From contig DASRAU010000021.1 of NCBI GenBank assembly GCA_035638075.1, positions 146,473 through 210,472 of the forward strand: a DNA stretch of 64,000 bases, read 5' to 3'. The translations under genes and the position numbers were made by a program. This document shows, piece by piece, positions 26,305 through 33,638 of the stretch (the stretch's first letter is position 1; the number at the start of each line of letters is the position of its first letter). The DNA is from DASRAU01 sp035638075. GTDB taxonomy: Bacteria; Acidobacteriota; Polarisedimenticolia; Gp22-AA2. The notes beneath the pieces are model-generated. The model saw nothing but the letters and a program-made list of their open reading frames with translations, was not told the origin of the DNA and searched no databases.

Positions 26305-27093
26305 ATGAAACGTTCATCCACGAGCCAGTCCCGCCGCCGGGCCGGGGGTCGCAGGAAGGGGTCCCGGACCCCGGTGCCGCAGGGCCGGCGCCGGCGCATG
26401 CGCACCACCCGCCGCAAGCGGACCTCCCAGGCACCCCGGATACCGATCCAGCAGGGCGCGCAGGAAAAGCGGACGCCCCGGCGGGCAGGCTCCGCCTCCG
26501 CCGCCGGACGCAAGGGCGCGACGCCGCGGGTCCACAAGGTCCTGGTGAGCGCCGTCGGCGGGGCCAGCGAGGTGGCCGGCGCGACCGTCGAGGGGATCAG
26601 CCGGACGGTGTCCCGGGCAATCGCCGGGCTCGGGGGGATCGCCGATTCCTTCGTGCAGGCCCTGTCCTCGGTCAGCCACGGGACCATCCAGGCGGCCATG
26701 GAGGTCGGCGGCGACCTGGCCCAGGCGACGCGCGGCATCGCCATGGGGGTGATGCGCGATCACGGCCGCGGCTCCGACCTGCGCTCGCTCGACCAGGCGG
26801 CCGAGTCGGTGATCCGCACTACCGCGAAGCTCTCGGGAGACCTGGGCCATGCAGCGCGCGGTCTCGTCGAGGGGGCCATCCAGGGAGCGAAGGAACTGGG
26901 GATCGATGCGACCGAGGCGGCCGCGACAGCGGCGACGGCGGCGACCCGGGCTGCGGCGGAGCTCGGCGCCACCGCCGGCGAGAAGGTCCGCGAAGCGGTC
27001 GTCGGCACCATCCAGGGGGTGAAGGTCATTCTCAAGGAGCCGTTCGAGAAGAGTCCCCGCCCCGGTCGCGGCCCCATCGATCGCCGCCGCTAG
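26305..27093 (+). CDS. Basic protein with Arg-rich tail and Ala/Gly-rich helical body
   Basis: 262 aa. Residues 1-80 are Arg, Lys, Ser and Gln rich (MKRSSTSQSRRRAGGRRKG, then RRRRMRTTRRKR), resembling a histone tail. The rest is a chain of amphipathic helices with small residues, in loose repeats such as GAIQGAKELGIDATEAAATA and GTIQGVKVILKEPF. Similar bodies occur in uncharacterised acidobacterial proteins; a phasin- or apolipoprotein-like surface helix is conceivable. The ATG follows GGAGGAGG, and a good sigma-54 element is 55 bases upstream. It converges with the AI-2E gene. Confidence 0.75.
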   Translation: MKRSSTSQSRRRAGGRRKGSRTPVPQGRRRRMRTTRRKRTSQAPRIPIQQGAQEKRTPRRAGSASAAGRKGATPRVHKVLVSAVGGASEVAGATVEGISRTVSRAIAGLGGIADSFVQALSSVSHGTIQAAMEVGGDLAQATRGIAMGVMRDHGRGSDLRSLDQAAESVIRTTAKLSGDLGHAARGLVEGAIQGAKELGIDATEAAATAATAATRAAAELGATAGEKVREAVVGTIQGVKVILKEPFEKSPRPGRGPIDRRR

Positions 27094-27111
27094 CAGTCCG
27101 GTCCGCAGCCC

Positions 27112-28209
27112 TCAGTCCTGGCCGAGCAGCTCGGCGATCGGGACCATGCGCTCGTCGTGCGAGCAGAGGATCTTGAAGACCGCCAGGACCGGCACGGCGA
27201 TCAGGAGTCCCACCACTCCCCACATCCAGTCGCCGATGAGCAGGGCCACGACGATCACCATCGGTGACAGCGACATGCGGCGCCCGACGATGATCGGGGT
27301 GACGAACTGTCCCTCGATCGTGGCCAGCCCCAGGAAGACCATCGGCACGAGCAGAGCCTGCGTCAGCGTCTCGTAGGAGAGCAGCGCCACGAGCGCCAGC
27401 ACCACCAGCGTGACGGCGCTTCCCAGGTACGGGACGAAGTTGAACACCGTCGCCATCACCCCCCACAGCATCGGGTTCGGCATCCCGAGGAAGCGCATCG
27501 CCAGGGCCGTGGCGGCGCCGAGACCGATGTTGATGGCCGTCACCGTCATGAGATAGATCGAGATCTCCCTCTGGATCTCGGTGGTGATCTGCACCACGCG
27601 CAGCTTGCTGCGCAGGGTCTCGGGGATGCGGATGAGCCTGCGGTAGAACGCCCCGCCGAACGCCAGGAGGAAATAGACGAGCAGCAGCACCTCCAGCGCG
27701 CGGAACAGCAGCAGGCGCGCCATGCCGGCCACGCGCGCGGCGAGGGACGGCTCCTTCACCGTGACCAGGGGCGGGGCGGAGTCCCCGCCGACCGTGGCCA
27801 TCTTCTCCACCGTCTCCGCGGCCGCCTGCGCCTCCTCGACCGACGCCTTCACCGAGCGCAGTCGTTTCTCCACCTCGCGCAGGGTCTGGGGCGCCCGCTC
27901 GAGCCAGCCGAACGCCGGCTCGGACAGCGCATAAGCGCCGAAGCCGATGCCAAAGGCGAACAGGCCCACGACCAGCGCGGCGCCGGCCGGGTCGGGAAGT
28001 CGGAGGTGACCGAGCCCGCGCACGAGCGGCGCCAGCACCATGGCGATGAGCCCGGCCAGGACAATAGGCAGGAGGACCGGCCGCGCCAGCTGCATCGCCC
28101 AGGCCCCGGCGAAGACGGCGAGCACGCCGAGCCCGAACCGTCCGGGGCGCGTGTCCCACCAGGGAACAGGCGCGGCCTGGGTCTCCGACGGAGGAAGCGT
28201 CTCGTTCAC
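27112..28209 (-). CDS. AI-2E family transporter (PerM-like)
   Basis: 365 aa with about eight membrane helices: paired helices at 28-65 and 78-100, a soluble coiled segment (about 105-160, with a long EVEKRLRSVKASVEEAQAAAE helix), then a helical block with the conserved GAFYRRLIRIPETLR, FVPYLGSAVTL, EGQFVTPIIVGRRMSLSP and a final helix pair. This is the AI-2E/UPF0118 family, whose members export small molecules or ions. The GTG start at 28209 has GGGAGACGG upstream. It is divergent from the kinase at 28331. Confidence 0.9.
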   Translation of the reverse strand: MNETLPPSETQAAPVPWWDTRPGRFGLGVLAVFAGAWAMQLARPVLLPIVLAGLIAMVLAPLVRGLGHLRLPDPAGAALVVGLFAFGIGFGAYALSEPAFGWLERAPQTLREVEKRLRSVKASVEEAQAAAETVEKMATVGGDSAPPLVTVKEPSLAARVAGMARLLLFRALEVLLLVYFLLAFGGAFYRRLIRIPETLRSKLRVVQITTEIQREISIYLMTVTAINIGLGAATALAMRFLGMPNPMLWGVMATVFNFVPYLGSAVTLVVLALVALLSYETLTQALLVPMVFLGLATIEGQFVTPIIVGRRMSLSPMVIVVALLIGDWMWGVVGLLIAVPVLAVFKILCSHDERMVPIAELLGQD

Positions 28210-28330
28210 CTGGTTCCGTCTCCCTGTTGCGAGTCCAGTTTCCGCGCAGCAGCCGATCCCGCCGGCGTCGGGGAATCGACGCCCGGTGCGCGCGGTTGTG
28301 CCCCGGAATCATGCACCTATATTCGGGTCG

Positions 28331-30205
28331 ATGGCGACCATCGGCCGCTACATCATCGAGCGCGAGCTGGGCCGCGGGGCCATGGGCGTCGTCTCTCTCG
28401 CGACCGACCCGCACCTCGGGCGCAAGGTCGCAGTGAAGACCTACACGCTGCCGGATGGCGTTGCGGCGGACCTCGCGGCGGAATTCCACGAGCGCTTCCT
28501 GCGCGAGGCGCGCGCCGCCGCGTCGCTGTCGCACCCGGGACTCGTGACCGTCTACGACGCGGGCGAGGACGCGGAGCGCCGCCTGCCGTTCATCGCCATG
28601 GAGTTCGTCTCCGGATGCACCCTGAAGCAGAAGCTCGAGGCGGAAGGACGGCTCGACGCGGCCTGGGTCCTGCGCGCCGGCGCCGTGCTCGCCGAGGCGC
28701 TCGGGGTCGCGCACCGGGCCGGCATCGTGCACCGCGACATCAAGCCGGCCAACATCCTGATCCGCGACGAGGACGGCGCCGCGAAGATCGCCGACTTCGG
28801 CGTCGCGCACCTGAAGTCGTCGGAGCTGACCCAGACCGGCACCGCCCCCGGATCGCCGGGCTACATGTCTCCCGAGCAGATCACCAGCGGCGACGTGGAC
28901 GGCCGCAGCGACCTGTTCTCGCTCGCGGTCGTGCTCTACGAAGCGCTCTGCGGCCGCCGCCCGTTCAAGGGCAACGACCTGGTGGCGCTGACCTATTCCA
29001 TCGCCCACGAAACCCAGGTGCCGCTGGCGCGCCAGATGAAGGACTGTCCCCTGGCGCTCGACCGGTTCTTCGACCGCGCCCTGTCGAAGGATCCGGCGAA
29101 GCGGTTCCCGGACGCCCGGTCGTTCCGCGACGGACTGATCGAAGCGGCGCAGGCGAAGCCCCCGGACCCGTCCGAGGGCACCGTCGTCGAGCCGGTGCAA
29201 GGCCGTGCCGCGGCCGCCCCGGCCCCGACGACACCGCTCGGGCGCACCGTGCCCCTGCCGCCGGGTGCGTCGCTTCCCGGAGAGAAGGCGCGCGCCGCTG
29301 CGCTGCGTTCGGGAGAAGTTGCCCGCGTTGCCGCACCGCGTCCGGGGGAGAGCGCCCGCGCTGACGCTCCGCCGCCGCTGCCTGGGCCGCGTCGACGTCG
29401 CATCCTGCCGTGGGCGGTCGGATCGGTGGCCCTCGCCGGCGCCTGCGCCGCCGCGTGGCTGCTTTTCGCCCGGCCGGACTCGTTGCGTGCCATGAGCCAT
29501 TCCATGCCGCCGCAGCCGCCACCCGCGGCCGACCAGGCTTCGGGAACGCCTTTGCCGCGGCGCGAAGACATCCTGCTCGAGGTGAAGCCGGTGCCCGATC
29601 CCGCGCCGAAGCCTCCGGCTCCGGCGGCCAAGACTCCGGCTACGAGGACGCCAGAGCCCCCGCGCACGCCGCCGACGATGCGCGTCACGCTGGCCGAAGG
29701 GACTGCGCTCGAGGTGACGCTCGACGCGCCGGTTTCGTCCGGCACGAGCCAGGTCGGACAGGCGGTCACGGCGCACGTCGCCCAGCCGGTGCTCGACGGC
29801 GGGCGCGTGGTCGTCCCGGCCGGCAGCACGATCTCCGGCCGGGTGAGCGCCGTCCTTCCCGCCAAGAGGGGGTTCGGAGACAAGGCCGGCTCGCTCAGCC
29901 TCGCCTTCGATCGGCTGCGCACCGCGGACGGCGCCGAGGCGCCGCTCTCGGCGACGGTGACCCGCGAAGGCGCGTCCTCGGGCGGCAGGACCGCCGGAGC
30001 GATCGGGGGCGGCGCGGCCGGCGGAGCGGCCCTGGGAAAGATCCTCGGCCGCTCCTCGAAAGGCACCGTCAGGGGATCGATTCTCGGCGCGGCGATCGGC
30101 ACCGGCGTCGCCGCCGGCATGCGCGGTCACGACGTCGACCTCGCGGCCGGGGAGCCGATGACCATCCGGCTCAACCTGCCGCTCACCCGCACGATCCGCC
30201 GCTAA
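28331..30205 (+). CDS. PknB-type Ser/Thr kinase fused to a VirB10/TraB-like domain
   Basis: 624 aa. The kinase domain (about 6-270) has the glycine loop GRGAMGVV (14-21), Lys36 in VAVK, catalytic HRDIKPAN (Asp136), DFG (155-157) and GSPGYMSPEQ. A Pro/Ala linker leads to one membrane helix (about 359-380). The outside part (about 460-624) begins LAEGTALEVTLDAPVSS and continues with VVPAGSTISGRVSAV, a glycine zipper (GAIGGGAAGGAALGKILG) and a final RLNLPLTRTIRR. This resembles the TrbI/VirB10 beta-barrel family, which is unusual in place of PASTA or propeller sensors. The ATG at 28331 follows a weak site; earlier in-frame Mets lie in the divergent gene. Confidence 0.9.
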   Translation: MATIGRYIIERELGRGAMGVVSLATDPHLGRKVAVKTYTLPDGVAADLAAEFHERFLREARAAASLSHPGLVTVYDAGEDAERRLPFIAMEFVSGCTLKQKLEAEGRLDAAWVLRAGAVLAEALGVAHRAGIVHRDIKPANILIRDEDGAAKIADFGVAHLKSSELTQTGTAPGSPGYMSPEQITSGDVDGRSDLFSLAVVLYEALCGRRPFKGNDLVALTYSIAHETQVPLARQMKDCPLALDRFFDRALSKDPAKRFPDARSFRDGLIEAAQAKPPDPSEGTVVEPVQGRAAAAPAPTTPLGRTVPLPPGASLPGEKARAAALRSGEVARVAAPRPGESARADAPPPLPGPRRRRILPWAVGSVALAGACAAAWLLFARPDSLRAMSHSMPPQPPPAADQASGTPLPRREDILLEVKPVPDPAPKPPAPAAKTPATRTPEPPRTPPTMRVTLAEGTALEVTLDAPVSSGTSQVGQAVTAHVAQPVLDGGRVVVPAGSTISGRVSAVLPAKRGFGDKAGSLSLAFDRLRTADGAEAPLSATVTREGASSGGRTAGAIGGGAAGGAALGKILGRSSKGTVRGSILGAAIGTGVAAGMRGHDVDLAAGEPMTIRLNLPLTRTIRR

Positions 30206-30256
30206 AGCCGCTCCATCCGAAGCGCGCCGCGCGCGCGCGAATTCAGGCTGGAGATT

Positions 30257-30937
30257 TCAGTGTGGCGGAGCCGCGCCCTGGCCCGCAGCGCCCGTGGTCG
30301 CGCCCTGGGCCGGTGCCGCGCCCGGAGCCGGGGCTGTGCCGGGGGCGGCTTCGCCCGCGCCCGGCGCCACCTGGGGCGGCGGGGCCGTGTCCACGAGCTT
30401 GCCGTCGGCGAAGTGGAACTTGCGCGTGGTGTTCTGCGTCGGGCAGCAGGCGGGGTCGCCGGGTCCCTGTTGCGTCACGTCGACCAGGATGTCGGTGCCT
30501 TCGATGCGGATCTCGTGCACCTGGACGCGATCGCCGAGCGGGGCCGAGGCGGCGTGCACCGGGACGCCGTTGCGATCGAGGACGACCGCCAGGTCGACGA
30601 ACACCCCGCTCCCACCGCCTGAACCGAGCAGGATGACCGCGGCGTCCTCGCGCCCGTCGCCGTCGAGATCGCCGCGCGCCCGCGGCGGCCCGAGATCGAG
30701 CGTCTGCTTTCCTTCCGCATCCTCGGCGCTCCACGAGCCGCCCGCGAGGTGCACCGGGCCTTCGGCGACGACATCGGAAGCGCAGTAGATGCCGCTCCCG
30801 AGCGCGGCGTCGTCGAGCGACGAGCCGGGACGCGGGTGCGGGACGGCGGTGCCCGCCGACTGGTCGCTCTTGCCGCAGCCGGCGACGGCGATCAGCAGCA
30901 GAACCGTGGAGACCACACCGAGGAACGCGTGTTTCAT
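30257..30937 (-). CDS. Lipoprotein with an FG-GAP-like segment
   Basis: 226 aa. A signal peptide MKHAFLGVVSTVLLLIAVAGC ends in a good lipobox (VAGC). The body contains ARGDLDGDGREDAAVILLG, a calcium-type DxDGDG loop as in FG-GAP repeats, then a beta-rich domain, and a Pro/Ala/Gly tail. Function is unknown. The start chosen is the Met before the signal peptide; upstream in-frame sequence overlaps the divergent aminotransferase. The 49-bp gap to that gene must hold both promoters. Confidence 0.75.
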   Translation of the reverse strand: MKHAFLGVVSTVLLLIAVAGCGKSDQSAGTAVPHPRPGSSLDDAALGSGIYCASDVVAEGPVHLAGGSWSAEDAEGKQTLDLGPPRARGDLDGDGREDAAVILLGSGGGSGVFVDLAVVLDRNGVPVHAASAPLGDRVQVHEIRIEGTDILVDVTQQGPGDPACCPTQNTTRKFHFADGKLVDTAPPPQVAPGAGEAAPGTAPAPGAAPAQGATTGAAGQGAAPPH

Positions 30938-30986
30938 GTCGAGGCCCCGGCGAGAATAGCACGCGCCGACGTGGTAGAAGGCGGTC

Positions 30987-32348
30987 ATGTCCATATCGTC
31001 CTGGCCCGATCGCGACCGCCTGCGCCAGGCGCTCGAGCGCGAGACCACCCGCTTCGTCGAGACGCATCCGCGCTCGCGGGCGCTGTTCGAGCGCGCGCGG
31101 CGGTCGCTGCTCGCCGGCGTGCCGATGCACTGGATGGTGCGCTGGCCCGGCGGCTTCCCGGTCGTCGTGGAGGAGGGCTCGGGGGGACGGTTCCGCGACG
31201 TGGACGGGCACGACTACGTCGATTTCTGCCTCGGCGACACCGGCGCGATGACCGGGCACGCGCCGCCCGCCGTGGCCGACGCCGTCGCCGACCGGATGCG
31301 GCGCGGCGCCACCTTCATGCTGCCGGTGGAGGAGGCGATGGTCGTGGCCGAGGAGCTGCAGCGCCGCTTCGGCCTGCCGTCGTGGCAGTACGCGGTGAGC
31401 GCCACCGACGCGAACCGTTTCGCCATCCGCATCGCCCGGCACCTGACCGGGCGCGCGAAGATCCTGGTTTTCAACTGGGCGTATCACGGCACGGTGGACG
31501 AGGCCTTCATCGTCCTCGACGAAGAGGGGCGCGGCGTGGCGCGCCCGGGAAACATCGGCCCGCCCGTCGATCCGGCGGTGACGACGCGCGTCGTCGAGTT
31601 CAACGACGTGGCCGCCCTCGAGTCCGCCCTCGCGCCGCAGGATGTCGCGTGCGTCCTCGCCGAGCCCGCGATGACCAACATCGGCATCATCCTTCCCGAG
31701 CCCGGCTTCCACCGGACGCTTCGGGAGCTGACGCGGCGGACGGGGACGCTCCTCGTCCTCGACGAGACGCACACGCTGTCGGCGGGCCCCGGCGGGTGCA
31801 CGAAAGCCTGGGGGCTCGAGCCCGACCTGCTGACGCTCGGCAAGGCGATCGCGGGCGGCGTGCCCGGGGCCGTGTACGGCCTGTCGGCCCACGTGGCGGA
31901 GAGGATCCGGCCGCGCATCAAGGACGACGAGTCCGACGCCGGCGGCATCGGCGGCACCCTCGCCGGGAACGCCCTGTCGATCGCCGCGATGCGGGCGACG
32001 CTCGCCTCGGTCCTCACGCCGGAGCGGTTCGACGAGACGACCCGCCTGGCGGCGCGCTGGGCCGGGGGCGTTGAATCGGTCATCCGCGAGCGCCGCCTGC
32101 CGTGGCACGTGGTCACGCTCGGCTGCCGCGCCGAATACTGGTTCCGTCCGACGCCGCCGAAAAACGGCGGCGAGGCGGCCGCGTCGGTCGATCCCGAGCT
32201 CGATCGCTACATGCACCTGGCGGCGCTGAATCGCGGCTTCCTCATCACTCCTTTCCACAACATGGCCCTCGTCGCCCCCGGCACCACCACGACGGACGTC
32301 GATGGTCACACCGCCGCCTTCCGCGACAGCGTCGAGGCCCTCCTGTGA
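30987..32348 (+). CDS. Class-III PLP aminotransferase, GSA-aminomutase-like
   Basis: 453 aa. Fold-type I aminotransferase: VSATDANRFAIRIARHLTGR binds the phosphate, LDETHT has Asp259 for the pyridine nitrogen, and LGKAIAGGVPGAVYG has Lys286 for the Schiff base. Residues 60-95 (DVDGHDYVDFCLGDTGAMTGHAPP) are typical of glutamate-1-semialdehyde aminomutase-like proteins. It is unlikely to be HemL itself, because the SGTEA motif is replaced. With the saccharopine-dehydrogenase-like enzyme 25 bases downstream it suggests an amino-acid catabolic step, perhaps lysine- or beta-amino-acid-related; the substrate is unproved. Confidence 0.87.
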   Translation: MSISSWPDRDRLRQALERETTRFVETHPRSRALFERARRSLLAGVPMHWMVRWPGGFPVVVEEGSGGRFRDVDGHDYVDFCLGDTGAMTGHAPPAVADAVADRMRRGATFMLPVEEAMVVAEELQRRFGLPSWQYAVSATDANRFAIRIARHLTGRAKILVFNWAYHGTVDEAFIVLDEEGRGVARPGNIGPPVDPAVTTRVVEFNDVAALESALAPQDVACVLAEPAMTNIGIILPEPGFHRTLRELTRRTGTLLVLDETHTLSAGPGGCTKAWGLEPDLLTLGKAIAGGVPGAVYGLSAHVAERIRPRIKDDESDAGGIGGTLAGNALSIAAMRATLASVLTPERFDETTRLAARWAGGVESVIRERRLPWHVVTLGCRAEYWFRPTPPKNGGEAAASVDPELDRYMHLAALNRGFLITPFHNMALVAPGTTTTDVDGHTAAFRDSVEALL

Positions 32349-32373
32349 GCCCGCGCGACCGATCGGCGTGGCC

Positions 32374-33600
32374 ATGAGCGGACGCTTCAAGGTGCTGGTG
32401 CTCGGCGCGGGCGCGCAGGGGAACGTCGTGGCGACGCTCCTGTCGCGGGAGCCGGACATCGAGCGCATCGTCCTCGCCGATCTCGACCGCGAGCGCGCCG
32501 AGGAGACGGCCCGAAGCGTCGGCAGCGCCCGGGTGTCGACGGCGCGCGCCGACGTCACGCGCGTCGAGGAGACCGCGGCGCTCATGCGCGACGGGGCGTT
32601 CGACCTCGTCGTCAACGTGGCGCCGCCGCAGTTCATCCCGCAGGCGATGCACGCGGCCCTCCTCGCGAAGCGCAACTACCTCGACCTGTCGTCGGTGGCG
32701 CTCTACGAGATCGACGGCCTGCCGTACGAACAGCGGCAGGAGGCGGACGCCTGGGAGCGCTCCGGCCGCATCGCGCTCGTCAACGCGGGCAGCGCCCCGG
32801 GTCTGACCAACATCATGGCGCGCGAGGCGGCCGACCGCCTCGACGACGTCGAGCGCATCGCCATCAAGGACTACGCCCTGACGGAAGGGGACGGCTACGT
32901 CCCGCTCTGGATCCCCTCGGTCTACGCCATCGACTGCGCCACCGAGCCGTACGTCTGGGAGGACGGGGCGCCGAAGCGCGTGCCCATCTTCAGCGGCGAG
33001 GAGATCTACGACTTCCCGGAGCCGCTCGGCGTGAAGGGGAAGCTGTACCTGCACGCGCACGAAGAGCCGGTGACCATCCCGCTCCACCTCGGAAGGCCGG
33101 TGCGGCACTGCGACTACAAGATCGGCGAGCCCGACATCGACGCGTGGCGCTTCATGGTCGAGCGCCTGCGCCTGATGGACGAGCGCAAGGTGAAAGTGCG
33201 CGGCGGCGTCGAGGTGGCGCCGCGTGACGTGCTGCTGGCGATGCTGCCGCCCACGCCCTCGCCGCAGCGCCTGGCGCAGCTCGTCCGGGAAGGACGCCTC
33301 ACCAGCCGCTCGATGCTCGTGGTCGAAGTCACCGGCACCCGCGACGGCCGTCCGACCCGCCTGCAGTCCTACACGGAGGCGCCGGATCTCGCCGAGTCCG
33401 GCCGCATCGTCCCCGGCTCGAGCGACATCTCCCTCGTCACCTCCGCCCCCGCCGCCGTCTTCTCGCTCATGATCCTCCGCAACGAAATCGCCGGCCGCGG
33501 CGTCATTCTGCCGGAGACGCTTTCGCACGCCGAAAGGGATCGACTCAAGATGGGCATCGCGGCGTGCGACATCCGCATCCACCTGCGCGAGTTGCCCTGA
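32374..33600 (+). CDS. Saccharopine dehydrogenase-like NAD(P) oxidoreductase
   Basis: 408 aa. An N-terminal Rossmann fold (VLVLGAGAQGNVVATLL, then VLADLDRERAEETA) and the family core VNVAPPQFIPQAMHAALLAKRNYLDLSSV and NAGSAPGLTNIMAREAADRL match the saccharopine dehydrogenase/lysine-ketoglutarate reductase group. The C-terminal half holds the dimer/substrate domain. It probably works with the aminotransferase just upstream, oxidising or forming a secondary amine. The ATG at 32374 has only a weak site; a GTG lies two codons earlier. Confidence 0.88.
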   Translation: MSGRFKVLVLGAGAQGNVVATLLSREPDIERIVLADLDRERAEETARSVGSARVSTARADVTRVEETAALMRDGAFDLVVNVAPPQFIPQAMHAALLAKRNYLDLSSVALYEIDGLPYEQRQEADAWERSGRIALVNAGSAPGLTNIMAREAADRLDDVERIAIKDYALTEGDGYVPLWIPSVYAIDCATEPYVWEDGAPKRVPIFSGEEIYDFPEPLGVKGKLYLHAHEEPVTIPLHLGRPVRHCDYKIGEPDIDAWRFMVERLRLMDERKVKVRGGVEVAPRDVLLAMLPPTPSPQRLAQLVREGRLTSRSMLVVEVTGTRDGRPTRLQSYTEAPDLAESGRIVPGSSDISLVTSAPAAVFSLMILRNEIAGRGVILPETLSHAERDRLKMGIAACDIRIHLRELP

Positions 33601-33638
33601 TTCGCGCGCGTCAAACCGATCTCGCTTTGTGGCTTGGG

